Notes: generated by a model not told the origin, from the sequence alone. A stretch of DNA of 64,000 nt from Arenicellaceae bacterium (GCA_029246505.1 JAQWNC010000018.1:1-64000); one strand, 5' to 3'; shown: positions 35,651 through 46,036, counted from the first letter of the stretch. Made by a program: numbers and translations.

Positions 35651-37960
35651 CTAATCTTCCACCGGTGGTGGCGCAATCACTTGTCGCTTACCAGATTCAT
35701 CCACTGGCGTAACCACTCCCGCAGCCTCCATTGTTTCGACCATACGAGCCGCACGGTTATATCCTACCCGCAAATGGCGTTGGACTGCAGAAATCGATGC
35801 TCTACGAGTTCGCGTAATCAACTCCACCGCTTGATCGTACACGGGATCATCTTCATCACTCACCGAACCTTCTGCTCGCAATGCAATCGGTAGCAAGTCA
35901 CTGGCGTTTTTCGGCCCGGTAATAACCTCTTCTATATAATCGGTACTGGCATCTTTCTTTAAGTAGGCAACAACCTCATGCACCTCTTCGTCAGAAACAA
36001 AACTTCCATGAACTCTTTCTGGCAGGCTGGATCCAGGTGGAACATACAGCATATCGCCATGCCCCAATAATTGCTCTGCCCCCATCTGATCAATAATTGT
36101 GCGTGAATCGATTTTGGATGAAACCTGAAAAGCAATGCGTGTTGGAATATTAGCTTTTAACAAGCCAGTTATTACATCAACTGAAGGCCTTTGGGTAGCC
36201 AAAATCAAGTGAACCCCGGAAGCTCGACCTTTTTGCGCAAGACGGGTAATTAACTCCTCGACCTTTTTGCCAACCACCATCATCAGGTCCGCTAACTCAT
36301 CAATCACCAAGACCAGATATGGCAATGGCTCTAATTCTTCAGCCACTTGGCCATCCTTAACTAGTGGATCTAGAATTGGGCTACCAGCATCGATTGCCGC
36401 ATTTAATTTCTTATTGAACCCTGAAATATTGCGCACACCTAATTCAGACATCAGCTTGTAGCGCCTCTCCATTTCCACAATACTCCAACGCAACGCGTTA
36501 GCCGCATCGTTCATATCAGTAACTACCGGAGACAGCAAATGCGGAATGCCATCATAGACCGACAATTCGAGCATTTTGGGGTCGATCATAATTATACGTA
36601 CATCGCTAGCACTACTTTTGTACAAAATACTTAAAATAAGCGCGTTAATACATACTGATTTACCCGAGCCAGTCGTTCCCGCAATAAGCACATGCGGCAT
36701 CTTGCACAAATCTACGATAACCGTATCGCCACCAATATCTTTACCTAAAACTAGTGCTAATGGAGTATTTGCACGATCGTATTCGGGCGAACCTAGACCT
36801 TCAATCAGTTTAACGATCTCTTTCGACTCATTCGGGATTTCAATACCTATAAATGATTTACCAGGTATATTTTCAACCACTCGCACACTAATCACTGACA
36901 TTGCTCGAGCAAGATCTCGAGCTAAACTGGTAATCTGGGAAGCCTTTACTCCTGGCGCGGGCGTGGCTTCAAAGCGAGTAATCACGGGGCCAGGATGTAC
37001 TGCTACAACCACGACTTCGATATTAAAGTCTGCCAGCTTTTTCTCCAACAACCGCGACATGCTTTGTAACTCATCTTGAGAAAACCCAATCTCCGATTTG
37101 CCGGGCTTGTCCAATAAAGATAGCGGCGGTAGAAGCTTGGAGCCGCTTTGTATATTCTCAAACAAGGACGGCTGTCTTTCGCGCTCTTCACGCTTACTAA
37201 TTACTGGTTCGTTTTTGATCCGTGGTTTTATTTTTGGTGGCTTTTTACTTTCCAGCTTTTTACGCAGGTCAGCAACGCTAAACTCGCGCTTCCTTTTCGC
37301 CTCTACCCCAACAGCCCGATCAGCAATAGCTACTCTTCGGCTTTGGAACCAATCAAAAAGTGCAAAAAATCGGTCACCAGTATAATCCATAAATTTTAAC
37401 CAGGAAAACCCTGCAAAATATGTAAATCCGGCTAAAAACATAGTCATCAAAAATAACGAGCTACCAACTGCACCAAATGCTCCTGAAAAAACCCCACCGA
37501 CCCAATCACCTAAGTAACCTCCGGGGTTAAACGGATCATCCGCAGAAAGTCGAGTAAAATGCCTGGCTTCGAGCCCACAAGCACCAAGCACAGTCATTAA
37601 CAAACCGACCGCAACAATCACCCGCTCAATATAGCCTAATGGTTTTTTTTGCCGGCGGCCTAAAAAAATCTTCATCCCGAGGCCTGCGATCAAAAATGGA
37701 ATTAGTAAAGATACCCTACCAAACAGATGAAGCAAAAGGTCTGCCAACCAGGCTCCGGTACTGCCGCCCGTGTTATTAATCTGCGCATCTGGACCGCTAT
37801 GCGACCAACCTGGATCCTGAGCCGTATAACTAGTCAACGACAAAAATAGATAAATTGCGACTGCTGAAAACACCAGCATAATAGCCTCACCGCTAAGCTC
37901 CTTAAATTTTTCAGAAACGTAGGATGTGTTACTTTTTTTCGATCTGCGGGCCTGCGTCAT
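35651..37960 (-). CDS. ftsK: DNA translocase FtsK
   Basis: Septal DNA pump that aligns chromosome dimers for XerCD resolution; xerD lies 2 kb away. The 769 residues have four N-terminal membrane helices (to about residue 200), a short linker, the alpha/beta motor with Walker A GTTGSGKSVCINA near 428 and Walker B LVLVIDELADLMM, and the winged-helix gamma domain (SISAVQRHLRVGYNRAARMV). The linker is short compared with the 1300-residue E. coli protein and resembles the SpoIIIE-size forms of many gammaproteobacteria. Confidence 0.96.
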   Translation of the reverse strand: MTQARRSKKSNTSYVSEKFKELSGEAIMLVFSAVAIYLFLSLTSYTAQDPGWSHSGPDAQINNTGGSTGAWLADLLLHLFGRVSLLIPFLIAGLGMKIFLGRRQKKPLGYIERVIVAVGLLMTVLGACGLEARHFTRLSADDPFNPGGYLGDWVGGVFSGAFGAVGSSLFLMTMFLAGFTYFAGFSWLKFMDYTGDRFFALFDWFQSRRVAIADRAVGVEAKRKREFSVADLRKKLESKKPPKIKPRIKNEPVISKREERERQPSLFENIQSGSKLLPPLSLLDKPGKSEIGFSQDELQSMSRLLEKKLADFNIEVVVVAVHPGPVITRFEATPAPGVKASQITSLARDLARAMSVISVRVVENIPGKSFIGIEIPNESKEIVKLIEGLGSPEYDRANTPLALVLGKDIGGDTVIVDLCKMPHVLIAGTTGSGKSVCINALILSILYKSSASDVRIIMIDPKMLELSVYDGIPHLLSPVVTDMNDAANALRWSIVEMERRYKLMSELGVRNISGFNKKLNAAIDAGSPILDPLVKDGQVAEELEPLPYLVLVIDELADLMMVVGKKVEELITRLAQKGRASGVHLILATQRPSVDVITGLLKANIPTRIAFQVSSKIDSRTIIDQMGAEQLLGHGDMLYVPPGSSLPERVHGSFVSDEEVHEVVAYLKKDASTDYIEEVITGPKNASDLLPIALRAEGSVSDEDDPVYDQAVELITRTRRASISAVQRHLRVGYNRAARMVETMEAAGVVTPVDESGKRQVIAPPPVED

Positions 37961-38128
37961 GAGCTTACTGACTTGCTGCTGCGGGTTAATCTGCGATTCT
38001 AGCCTGAAGTGGGCACTAGGGGAACGTTAAGCCCAATTATATATTGAACAAATAAATACCAATTCCTGACCGAACTAATACAAACAATCAAGTGAGGTAG
38101 CTAATCGCTATGGGTTTAATCCAAGCAT

Positions 38129-38157
38129 TTGCCAATTGAGCATCACTGAACTAAGAT
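38129..38157 (+). promoter_or_regulatory. Candidate promoter of the Smr gene
   Basis: TTGCCA (38129-38134), 17-bp spacer, TAAGAT (38152-38157), 24 bases before the ATG. No good Shine-Dalgarno follows. Confidence 0.5.
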
Positions 38158-38181
38158 TTCATATATCAACGGTCATTCTCT

Positions 38182-38709
38182 ATGAATAAGAAATTAAACA
38201 GTACTGAGTTCTCCAGGCTACTTTCAGGCGTTAAGCCACTGCGTAACGGACGTATAAAACCTCACCGACCTCTAATTAAGCCGATCCCCACCCAGCGTAT
38301 AGCAGATGATCAGTCAGTGCTGGACCAACTTCTAGTTTCCGACCCAGAGGAGGCAAGCTTTCTTAGCGGTGATGAGCTCACCTACCTAAAAACTGGTTAT
38401 CCTCAAAAAATACTTAAGCAGTTGCGACGAGGCAAATACTCAATTGAAGATGAACTTGACTTACATGGACTAACCCTGGAACAAGCTAACACTCAAGTAC
38501 GAAATTTTATTTCAGATTGTAAACATTATAACTTTGGAACAGTTCGCGTTATTCATGGAAAAGGCTTAAGTTCGCCAGGCCGTGAACCCGTACTCAAGCG
38601 CCATATTCTTGGCTGGTTAAAAAATATTAATGCAGTTATCGCAGTTAGCTCTGCGACACCCCGCGATGGCGGTACCGGGGCAATATACGTACTATTAAAC
38701 CGAAAATAA
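38182..38709 (+). CDS. Smr-domain nuclease-like protein
   Basis: A 175-residue protein of the SmrA/SmrB group. The Smr domain (about 88-175) has the DELDLHGLTLEQA and VRVIHGKGLSSPG motifs (DxHG and HGxG) expected of the endonuclease fold; E. coli SmrB cleaves mRNA at collided ribosomes, but which paralogue this is cannot be decided here. The N-terminal 80 residues are basic and probably disordered. It is transcribed away from ftsK, with the MCE-type lipoprotein gene 89 bp downstream. Confidence 0.85.
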   Translation: MNKKLNSTEFSRLLSGVKPLRNGRIKPHRPLIKPIPTQRIADDQSVLDQLLVSDPEEASFLSGDELTYLKTGYPQKILKQLRRGKYSIEDELDLHGLTLEQANTQVRNFISDCKHYNFGTVRVIHGKGLSSPGREPVLKRHILGWLKNINAVIAVSSATPRDGGTGAIYVLLNRK

Positions 38710-38798
38710 TAGCCCAATATAATAGTCGGTAGTGCGATATATACATGGCGTATGGCTTAAGCTTGAAAGTGAATTAATCACTGCGAATATATCTCACC

Positions 38799-39509
38799 AT
38801 GCGAACTCCTAATACTCATGCTACATATTTCGTTATGGCAGTCATCACTTTGATTGTAACGGCTTGCAACAATAACGATACCGTTACCACAACACTAGGG
38901 GCGGACGTAACGGTTACCCTGGAAGATTCTGTCTACTTTCAAGGTAATAGCATTGGGGTAATCACAAACATCACCCATAGCGATTTAGGAACACAGTTAC
39001 AAATCTCATTGAATGACGATGCTATATTGCAGTTAAGTAGTGATGCAGTAGTTATTGAAAATTCGTTTAAACCAAACACACAAATAGAAATTCACAATGG
39101 CATAGCTAATTCAGGGTCCCCTCCAATAGGTAGCGACATCAAAGGTATACACAATATGGTGCAATTTGGAGTCTGGCGCTTAGGTAACGCTGCTCGTATA
39201 GGAGGTTTTTCACTAGATAAATACGTCAGACAATTCACCGAATATGTGAATAGTGATAATTTTAATGATCAGCAAGTAGACATTAACGAAACCATCCAGC
39301 AAAGCACCGAATTAGGCAAACAAGCGCTCAACCAGTTCGGGAATGAGGCCGGAAAAGGCATCCAACAGTTGCAGGAAATGGAAGCTGACCTGGTATTAGC
39401 CGGCGAACAAATTGGCTCTAAACTAGAAACTATTACCAAAGAACTGGAAAGGTCTGGCGAAGAAATATTTCAGGCGTTCGAGAAACTAATCGAACAATTA
39501 ACCGAGTAA
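38799..39509 (+). CDS. MCE/MlaD-like lipoprotein
   Basis: A 236-residue exported lipoprotein: signal segment FVMAVITLIVTAC with a lipobox Cys near 23. Residues about 40-110 follow the MCE pattern (VYFQGNSIGVITNITHSDLG, then a conserved Ser/Asp and IEIHNG), as in phospholipid- or sterol-binding MlaD domains, here as a single copy. The C-terminal half is a charged coiled coil (about 165-235). No MlaE/MlaF partners are nearby. The frame stays open beyond the TAA (see next entry), so the protein may once have been longer. Confidence 0.68.
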   Translation: MRTPNTHATYFVMAVITLIVTACNNNDTVTTTLGADVTVTLEDSVYFQGNSIGVITNITHSDLGTQLQISLNDDAILQLSSDAVVIENSFKPNTQIEIHNGIANSGSPPIGSDIKGIHNMVQFGVWRLGNAARIGGFSLDKYVRQFTEYVNSDNFNDQQVDINETIQQSTELGKQALNQFGNEAGKGIQQLQEMEADLVLAGEQIGSKLETITKELERSGEEIFQAFEKLIEQLTE

Positions 39510-39728
39510 GGCCAGAAGAATTTAACCGATAAAGCTGCTGGCGTGAATATTTCGCTCGCCTTGCTTCAAGGATTAAATGGTAGCCTGGAAGAAAGCCAGT
39601 CTGTTAACGTCGATACCAGCGGTCCCATTAATCCCGATAGCGAACCTACAAAAGGCGATGGCCAACCTACAATTGAGCCTTTAACCCCACGATTCACGGC
39701 TATGCCAACCGGCTTATTCAGCCCATAA
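39510..39728 (+). other. Open in-frame continuation after the MCE lipoprotein stop
   Basis: After TAA 39507-39509 the same reading frame stays open for 72 codons: GQKNLTDKAAGVNISLALLQ, then a Pro/Ser-rich tail ending MPTGLFSP. It has protein-like composition and a Gly/Pro/Thr-rich C-terminus typical of a disordered tail. A GTG at 39543 could start a 61-residue protein, but no Shine-Dalgarno is visible. A nonsense mutation splitting a roughly 309-residue gene is the simplest reading; chance is not excluded. Confidence 0.35.
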
Positions 39729-39919
39729 TAAGTATTGGGCCAATTCTATCTGCTCAATTATGACTATTCGTAAATAATATTTGAATCAATAGGCTAGGCA
39801 GGGCACGCTTACGAAGCAAAAGCGACCAGGAAAACTCAATCATGGAGATGAAAATCGCGTTGAAACGGTTGTAACCATACTCACTCCCCGATGACCGTGC
39901 GCGTGTTTGTTTTAATTTG

Positions 39920-40840
39920 TTAACCACGAGGATGATGTCGCGCGTGCATGCTTTGCAAACGCTCGCGTGCAACATGAGTATATATTTGCGTAGTAGACAA
40001 ATCGGCGTGGCCGAGCAGTAGTTGAACCGAACGCAAGTCGGCACCGTGATTTAGCAGATGTGTCGCAAATGCGTGCCGTAGCGTATGCGGTGATAGACTG
40101 GCGCTTAACCCCGCTAATTTGGCATAGCGTTTTATTGCATACCAAAAGGTTTGACGGGTCATAGCCACCCCACGATTGCTTACGAACACTGCGAAACTAG
40201 ATCGTTGACCAAGAATTTCACCACGCCCACTCTCTAGGTAACCGGCTATTTTATCAAGCGCCATTTCGCCAAGTGGCACTAAGCGTTCCTTATTCCCTTT
40301 CCCAATAACTCGAACCAAACCAACCTGAAGATTGATCTGGTCTAATCCGATGCTCACCAATTCAGATACACGCAGACCAGTTGCATATAGTAGCTCTAGC
40401 ATCGCTCGATCGCGTTTTCCCATCGCGGTTGTTTCATCAGGGCTGGCGAGCAACGCTTCTACATCGCTCTCAGATAGAGATTTGGGTAATGATCTACCGA
40501 GTTTAGGCGATGACAGATTTACCGTTGGATCCTGGTCACAGACTCCTTCGCGCACCAAATAACGATAAAAACGACGTAATGTTGACAGCGTTCTTGCTGT
40601 AGACGAACTTTTAACACCACGTGCGTAGCAATCTGCCAAAAACCTTTGAACTTCAACATCTCGTGCTTGAACTAGGGTTACTGCCCGATTGAAATCGACT
40701 TCAGAGCCAGAATTAAAACCTGCAAATTGCTTTAAATCTGAACGATAAGCACTCAAGGTGTTTTTTGATAATCCATATTCCAACCACATGGAATCAACGA
40801 AACGATCAATAATCTCAGAATCATTACTAACTATAGTCAT
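39920..40840 (-). CDS. xerD: Tyrosine recombinase XerD
   Basis: Site-specific recombinase acting with XerC at dif to resolve chromosome dimers. The 306 residues have the SAM-like N-terminal core-binding domain (LEYGLSKNTLSAYRSDLKQF) and the catalytic domain with Arg in TGLRVSEL, HTLRHAFATHLL (His-x2-Arg), LGHADLS and the nucleophile Tyr in TQIYTHV. Chosen as XerD over XerC by the C-terminus (RERLQSMHARHHPRG) and its position beside the rpsP-rplS operon. No phage genes are adjacent. Confidence 0.92.
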   Translation of the reverse strand: MTIVSNDSEIIDRFVDSMWLEYGLSKNTLSAYRSDLKQFAGFNSGSEVDFNRAVTLVQARDVEVQRFLADCYARGVKSSSTARTLSTLRRFYRYLVREGVCDQDPTVNLSSPKLGRSLPKSLSESDVEALLASPDETTAMGKRDRAMLELLYATGLRVSELVSIGLDQINLQVGLVRVIGKGNKERLVPLGEMALDKIAGYLESGRGEILGQRSSFAVFVSNRGVAMTRQTFWYAIKRYAKLAGLSASLSPHTLRHAFATHLLNHGADLRSVQLLLGHADLSTTQIYTHVARERLQSMHARHHPRG

Positions 40841-41334
40841 AGAAATACTATCAAAAAGTGCTTAACACTAAGTTAATTAATGGTGTGTGCAAAGTACCCA
40901 TACGAATAAATATTCTATCAGTGATTTACCAAATAAGTTGCAATGTAAAAACTAAAGTCATCTCGCAACATAAGATTGCAAATGCGTAATTACCTTAGCT
41001 TCATCGATTTGGAATAATTCGACTATTTTATAAGGAGATGATTACCCCACAACAACCTCAATATCTTAAACTGGTCTTTACAGCACTTTTGCCAACAAGA
41101 TACGTAAGGCTATGTTTGCCCTGCCTTTTTCCTAATGCTCCCGAACTCGCAACTTAAGCACATCGCCTAACTACCCGACTATCTCAGAACCTGATGCACC
41201 TGGAATTACCTTAAGTTTAATTTTCAATTACTAATTACAATTGTAAGTTTACGTAAAAGCTCAGATCGAAAAAAGACAATAAAAAGCCCAGGCAATACCC
41301 AGGCTTTTTACTAATGTCTAAATATAAATTTGAA
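40841..41334. other. Intergenic region between rplS and xerD
   Basis: About 490 bp. The only clear element is the rplS terminator at 41281-41309. The rest is AT-rich without a supported gene; relatives often carry further genes here, so decay is possible but I could not read any remnant. Confidence 0.5.
41281..41309 (-). terminator. Rho-independent terminator after rplS
   Basis: AAAAAGCC (41281-41288) pairs with GGCTTTTT (41302-41309), with GG/CC pairs inside. On the minus strand it lies 26 bp past the rplS stop and ends the rpsP-rimM-trmD-rplS operon. Confidence 0.87.
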
Positions 41335-41682
41335 CTAATTCAACTTCTCTCGAATTCGAGCAGAACGTCCAGCACGCTCACGCAAGTAATACAATTTAGC
41401 GCGTCGTACAGCACCGCGACGTTTTACTTCAATCGACGAAATTTGTGGGCTATGGGTTTGAAACACGCGCTCCACGCCCTCACCATAAGAAATCTTTCGC
41501 ACCGTAAACGCAGAATTTAAACCACGATTACGCTTAGCAATTACAACACCTTCAAATGCTTGCAACCGCTCGCGGGTACCTTCTCTTACTCGAACTTGCA
41601 CTAAAACTGTATCTCCTGGCCCAAACGTAGGCACATCAGTTTTCATTTGTTCTTGTTCAAGTTGGTCAATAATATTCGTCAT
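41335..41682 (-). CDS. rplS: 50S ribosomal protein bL19
   Basis: Large-subunit protein at the 30S interface. The 115 residues have the signature [20 protein letters not shown] and [19 protein letters not shown], full length. Last gene of the rpsP operon; a 107-bp gap separates it from trmD, and GGAGAAA precedes the ATG. Confidence 0.97.
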   Translation of the reverse strand: MTNIIDQLEQEQMKTDVPTFGPGDTVLVQVRVREGTRERLQAFEGVVIAKRNRGLNSAFTVRKISYGEGVERVFQTHSPQISSIEVKRRGAVRRAKLYYLRERAGRSARIREKLN

Positions 41683-41789
41683 TGTATTTCTCCAAGCTCT
41701 TAAAGCTTTGCCCTATGCCTCTCGACGGTGAGCTTAAATATCCTGTTTTGGGTAATGTTTAAATTTATGTCTTGTTACTCTACTTTAAA

Positions 41790-42524
41790 TCAATCTTTTT
41801 TATTGAGTAAATCAGGGCGTTTTATCTCGGTCGCAATCAATGATTGCTCACGCCGCCACTGCTCAATCGCTCCATGGTCACCACTCAATAAGACTTCTGG
41901 CACAGCCATACCACTATATTCTTCTGGCCGAGTGTAGTGCGGGCAATCTAGCAAACCGTCAATTTGTTCAGAGAATGAATCCTGATTTACCGATTCACTA
42001 TTCCCCAAACTACCCGGCACTAACCGAACCAACGCATCCACCACCGCCATCGCTGCTATCTCACCGCCGGACAAAACATAGTCACCTATCGACCATTCTT
42101 CATCCACCTCGGCATCCAACAAGCGCTGATCCACTCCCTCGTATCTACCGCATAAGAGAATTATGTTCTCAGATAAAGCAGCACCAAGCAGTGTTTGGTT
42201 TACTTTGCGCCCCTGCGGACTCAAGTAAACCACTTTAGCCCGATAATTATTATTATCAAACCCACCACGAAACTCACGAATCGCAGCAATGGTTGTTGCC
42301 AAGGGTTTGGCCATCATCAACATTCCCGGACCCCCACCATAAGGACGATCATCTACCGTTTTATGCTTGTCCTCAGTGAAGTCTCGAGGGTTCCACACTC
42401 GAAAATCAATATTGCTATTTGCTCGACCTGGTAACTTACCAGCCGATAAAGCTCTACCAACAACACCGTGTTCCGTTAACGCGAAAAACATGTCGGGAAG
42501 CACGGAAATAACATCAATATTCAA
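41790..42524 (-). CDS. trmD: tRNA (guanine-N1)-methyltransferase
   Basis: Makes m1G37 next to the anticodon, preventing frameshifts. The 244-residue SPOUT enzyme has the knot motifs [23 protein letters not shown] and [11 protein letters not shown], which form the deep trefoil AdoMet site. It follows rimM after 22 bp in the standard operon. Confidence 0.97.
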   Translation of the reverse strand: MNIDVISVLPDMFFALTEHGVVGRALSAGKLPGRANSNIDFRVWNPRDFTEDKHKTVDDRPYGGGPGMLMMAKPLATTIAAIREFRGGFDNNNYRAKVVYLSPQGRKVNQTLLGAALSENIILLCGRYEGVDQRLLDAEVDEEWSIGDYVLSGGEIAAMAVVDALVRLVPGSLGNSESVNQDSFSEQIDGLLDCPHYTRPEEYSGMAVPEVLLSGDHGAIEQWRREQSLIATEIKRPDLLNKKD

Positions 42525-42546
42525 ACTAATACCTTAACGTACTGCC

Positions 42547-43092
42547 CTAAAATTCTGGATCCCAGTCCACCCGCATACTTTTAGTAGGCAAATCAACTTC
42601 GATCACTACTTGATCAATATACGGTAGCAGATATTCAACTAGCTCCTCTGAATCAGGCGACTTTCTTTGCACCACCAGCACATCGTTGGCACCAGTTTCA
42701 AGCAAGTGATCCACTATACCCAAAACCTCACCTTCAAGAGTTACTACTTCCAAACCTACCAATTGGCGCCAATAATACTCGCCATCTAACAAAACCGGCA
42801 TATCTTGCAATGGGATCAAAATGAGAAACCCTTGCAAACTTTCAGCCAGATCACGATTATCAACACCTTTTAGTGTTGCAACCATACTCTGACCTTGTTT
42901 TTTACACTGAACGACCTCGTAGTGCTGATTTACACCACTGGCCGATTGCAGTATCCAATTTTTATATTGAGCTATTCCTTCGCGTTCTCGCGTATAAGAA
43001 TAAACTTTAACCGCCCCTCGCACACCCCAAACTCCCGAGACCTTGCCGAGCTCGATAGCTTCAGCGGTTTCGCCGGAGTGCGAGGCAGACAT
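42547..43092 (-). CDS. rimM: 16S rRNA processing protein RimM
   Basis: Assembly factor for the 30S head that binds uS19. The 181 residues have the N-terminal domain (LGKVSGVWGVRGAVKVYSYT) and the PRC-barrel C-terminal domain (YYWRQLVGLEVVTLEGEVLG, ETGANDVLVV, LLPYIDQVVIEVD). Starts one base after the rpsP stop. Confidence 0.95.
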   Translation of the reverse strand: MSASHSGETAEAIELGKVSGVWGVRGAVKVYSYTREREGIAQYKNWILQSASGVNQHYEVVQCKKQGQSMVATLKGVDNRDLAESLQGFLILIPLQDMPVLLDGEYYWRQLVGLEVVTLEGEVLGIVDHLLETGANDVLVVQRKSPDSEELVEYLLPYIDQVVIEVDLPTKSMRVDWDPEF

Positions 43093-43093
43093 G

Positions 43094-43339
43094 CTATGCG
43101 ACAGCAGATTCCTTAATCAGCTTCTTGACGCGCTCAGATGCCTGCGCACCCAGACCTAACCAGTGATCTACACGATCTTGCTCAAGGCGCAATCGTTCTT
43201 CACCACCAGTTGCTCTAGGATTAAAAAACCCTACCCGCTCGATAAACCGGCTGGTTGTTGCGCGTCGCTGGTCAGCAACCACAATGGCGTAGAAAGGGCG
43301 TTTTTTGGCGCCGTGACGTGCCAATCGAATTCTTACCAT
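43094..43339 (-). CDS. rpsP: 30S ribosomal protein bS16
   Basis: Small-subunit protein; first gene of rpsP-rimM-trmD-rplS. The 81 residues begin [20 protein letters not shown] and include [11 protein letters not shown], the family core, at normal length. Its promoter should lie within 43340-43460, but I could not assign boxes with confidence. Confidence 0.97.
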   Translation of the reverse strand: MVRIRLARHGAKKRPFYAIVVADQRRATTSRFIERVGFFNPRATGGEERLRLEQDRVDHWLGLGAQASERVKKLIKESAVA

Positions 43340-43711
43340 ACTGCTCTACCTTAATCGTTTAAATTTATGTCGACCCACGGGACTTAACTATTATTAGTTA
43401 AAAATTTGACAGGGCTTTGAAGGGGCGCGATTGTATCCCCTATATCTCCTAAATTAAAGCCCGATTTAGGACAATTTTTTGTATTGGGATCAATCCGCTA
43501 AGACGCATAAAACGCTCGTCTTAGCCGATTTGTAAAAACAACTGAATGTAAACCACTAAAAAGCGTTATTCCGACTCAGATCTCCGACGACTATCATATG
43601 GAAAATTGCTGCCGAAGCATCTATAAATAGTCAGCTAAGTTTAAAACGATCGGTATTTCAGAACAGAGCTAATAGTAATAAAGACATGATTAGACATCAA
43701 AGTACAAAGCA
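43340..43711. other. Intergenic region upstream of rpsP
   Basis: 372 bp without a supported gene. It contains the inverted repeat TCCTAAAT (43447-43454) and ATTTAGGA (43464-43471) around a nine-base loop, followed on the plus strand by a six-T run. That looks like a terminator in the plus direction, where no gene needs one, so it could instead be an operator. The rpsP promoter should also lie here. Confidence 0.45.
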
Positions 43712-46036
43712 CTAGAACCTCAGTGTATGGCCAATTTTCATAGTCGCGGATTCGCCGACCCGCTCAAAACCTCTTACAGCTTGATCGATCCAACCACCGT
43801 TATAGATAATATAAAATTCTGAGCCGGCTCTTGGAATCCACTGTAAACGACTGTTTACACCCAATAATTCTGACTGGTTATCGTATTGAGCAGTCGTAAT
43901 CCAGGCCCACTCAGAGTTAAAGGCTATATTTGTCCGTAGCCGAAGTAACTGCGTATTAAAGTTACCTTCAGGGAGATCAATTTTATTGTATTCGTATTCA
44001 AATACAGCAGTGAAATTTTTATAAGACTGCCAAGTAATCGACGCATTTACAGTACTACGATCTCCACTAAAAAAACCGCCATTTTCTAAACGCAGGTTCG
44101 CAGCCAATGCACGATAACCACCCGTCTTAAAATCTACTCCATAACGCTGGTAATAATAGTCCCCTACTGGAATAGTTACTTCGTTGGTAATTCGAAATGG
44201 TTTGCTTAAAACTTCGCGATTATCAGTAATGAGTATAAATGCCTCATCACCAGTTTGATTCTCAACCTTAAACAATCTGAATTCCAACTGTTCAGACGCT
44301 AAATCTCCCTCAATATTAGAAACGCGAAACCCTTTAAATTGATTCTCAAAGGAACGTAGCCATGACCCAGCGGAAAATCTCTTAGTGTGTCCAATCACTA
44401 TGTTGTTTTGTTTAATTCCGGTACGATTAACAAAACCTAACGCCGGAAAAAAATTCTTACCGATCTCCGTGTACCCAACACCCCCCCCGAAGCCTACTCG
44501 ATTAGGCGATGACAGTCGGGCTCCCCAGGCGAAGTCCTCGCCTTCCAATCCGCCAGTATTCGATTGCTGATACCAAGCCTGTCCTTGAATCGTTACGTTG
44601 TCAAAACTTCGAGTATTAAGATAGTTAAAATCGGTACCGACGACACTATTGCTTTCGTCTGAATTTGGATTTCCGGATGTAGCAATCGCACCAATGGTCG
44701 ATTGTCCCAGCACGTTGGCAGACACTCGACCTACAAATAGATCGCTATCATTAACAACTCGACCTCCCTCGGACACAAAATCTGAATTCCCCCCTTGCTT
44801 TACGGCAAGCACACCGACATTCCAAGGACCGACTCTCCCCGTCAACTTGCCACCAGCTTCAACATCAACTTGCTCGCTGTTAGGGCCAATCCCAATTCGT
44901 CTAGAAAAAAACGGTTTAGCATTTCTATTAATTCCACCAAATTCAAAAATATCCGCTTCCTGTAAAAAGAATCTGCGCTGCTCGGGGAAAAATAAATTAA
45001 AGCGAGTAAGCTGTACCTGCCGAGCGTCTACGTCAGTCGCTGAGAAATCGCTATTAAAGGTTAAGGCCGCTGTTAAATTAGGCGTCATTTTATAAAAGAC
45101 GTCCAAGGTAGGATCCAGCTCCGTTACACTAGTGGACGGATTATAGGCTTTGCGATTTGTCACGGTAAATCCCGGGATCAAATCTAAACCCAGACCCTGC
45201 TCCAAATCAGAAAACCCTTGCGCCGATCCAAAGTTACTAGGATCGACGCTGCGATTGTACGAAGTCCACGCTATGCTCTCTTTTTTAGTCATTACATCGC
45301 GATATAAGCTGATACCCCAGGTAGCGGAATTTGGATCAAAAGAAATAGTTTTATACGGTATTGCTATCTCTCCGAACCAGCCATAATCCGTCGCCGTTGC
45401 GCTGGAAAACCAAATACTTGTCCAGTCCCAATTTAGGTTTCTGACATTTTCAACGATAGCTTCCGACCGGATTCCATTTGCATTTATCTGGAAAAGATAG
45501 CCATTTCGACCATCATTAAATGGGTTGATATAGATACGAAACTTATCATCGAACTGTAAGTTTGCGTTTTGTATCATCTGATTAGCAGTGATATCGTCTA
45601 AATCATCGTAATACAACATTCCGGAAACATACAAAAAGTTTTCATCATACAGCACTCGAATGACCGTCTTTTCGGACGGTGCCGCATATTCAATGGGATT
45701 TACCTGATGAAAGTCTACTATAGCAGGAGCAGTACTCCATACCTCATCCATGACGCCGTCAATCTTCGGTGGGATTACCGTTCTAACCATCTGTAGAGTC
45801 TTGCCCTGCCCGGACTGGATATCTACATCTCGCCTACTCTGTACCGCAGCTAGGTCGCTACCAACTATGCCGTCAATAGTTGATGCAACCTCGGTTGGAG
45901 GGTCATCAAAGTGCTTGTTCACGAGGTCAACCTGAACCTTTGGTGTTATGGTCCAGCCAGCTGCTTGTGCTTGCAGAGATCCCGTTAGACTGACCAGTAG
46001 AAGACAAGGCACGGCAGACTTAGTCCAAAATTTCAA
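43712..46036 (-). CDS. DUF5916 outer-membrane protein with CBM9-like domain
   Basis: From TTG 46036 the product is 774 residues with a good signal peptide (LKFWTKSAVPCLLLVSLTGS then LQAQA). The frame is open to 46240, but the extra 68 residues lack a signal and look non-coding; no clear Shine-Dalgarno decides the start. After the signal, about 60-240 is a carbohydrate-binding family 9-like domain (PPKIDGVMDEVWSTAPAI, ENFLYVSGMLYYDD, DDKFRIYINPF). The remainder is a beta-barrel-like DUF5916 region (FFPEQRRFFLQEADIFEFGG) ending in a hydrophobic terminal strand with Phe (MKIGHTLRF), typical of BAM substrates. Substrate unknown; stands alone. Confidence 0.78.
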   Translation of the reverse strand: MKFWTKSAVPCLLLVSLTGSLQAQAAGWTITPKVQVDLVNKHFDDPPTEVASTIDGIVGSDLAAVQSRRDVDIQSGQGKTLQMVRTVIPPKIDGVMDEVWSTAPAIVDFHQVNPIEYAAPSEKTVIRVLYDENFLYVSGMLYYDDLDDITANQMIQNANLQFDDKFRIYINPFNDGRNGYLFQINANGIRSEAIVENVRNLNWDWTSIWFSSATATDYGWFGEIAIPYKTISFDPNSATWGISLYRDVMTKKESIAWTSYNRSVDPSNFGSAQGFSDLEQGLGLDLIPGFTVTNRKAYNPSTSVTELDPTLDVFYKMTPNLTAALTFNSDFSATDVDARQVQLTRFNLFFPEQRRFFLQEADIFEFGGINRNAKPFFSRRIGIGPNSEQVDVEAGGKLTGRVGPWNVGVLAVKQGGNSDFVSEGGRVVNDSDLFVGRVSANVLGQSTIGAIATSGNPNSDESNSVVGTDFNYLNTRSFDNVTIQGQAWYQQSNTGGLEGEDFAWGARLSSPNRVGFGGGVGYTEIGKNFFPALGFVNRTGIKQNNIVIGHTKRFSAGSWLRSFENQFKGFRVSNIEGDLASEQLEFRLFKVENQTGDEAFILITDNREVLSKPFRITNEVTIPVGDYYYQRYGVDFKTGGYRALAANLRLENGGFFSGDRSTVNASITWQSYKNFTAVFEYEYNKIDLPEGNFNTQLLRLRTNIAFNSEWAWITTAQYDNQSELLGVNSRLQWIPRAGSEFYIIYNGGWIDQAVRGFERVGESATMKIGHTLRF

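Noticed and set aside
36576-37079. 167-codon plus-strand frame
   Set aside because: Antisense to the ftsK motor domain; composition mirrors that gene.
39920-40840. Tyrosine recombinase as integrase of a mobile element
   Set aside because: Sequence and neighbourhood fit chromosomal XerD; no att repeats or phage genes flank it.
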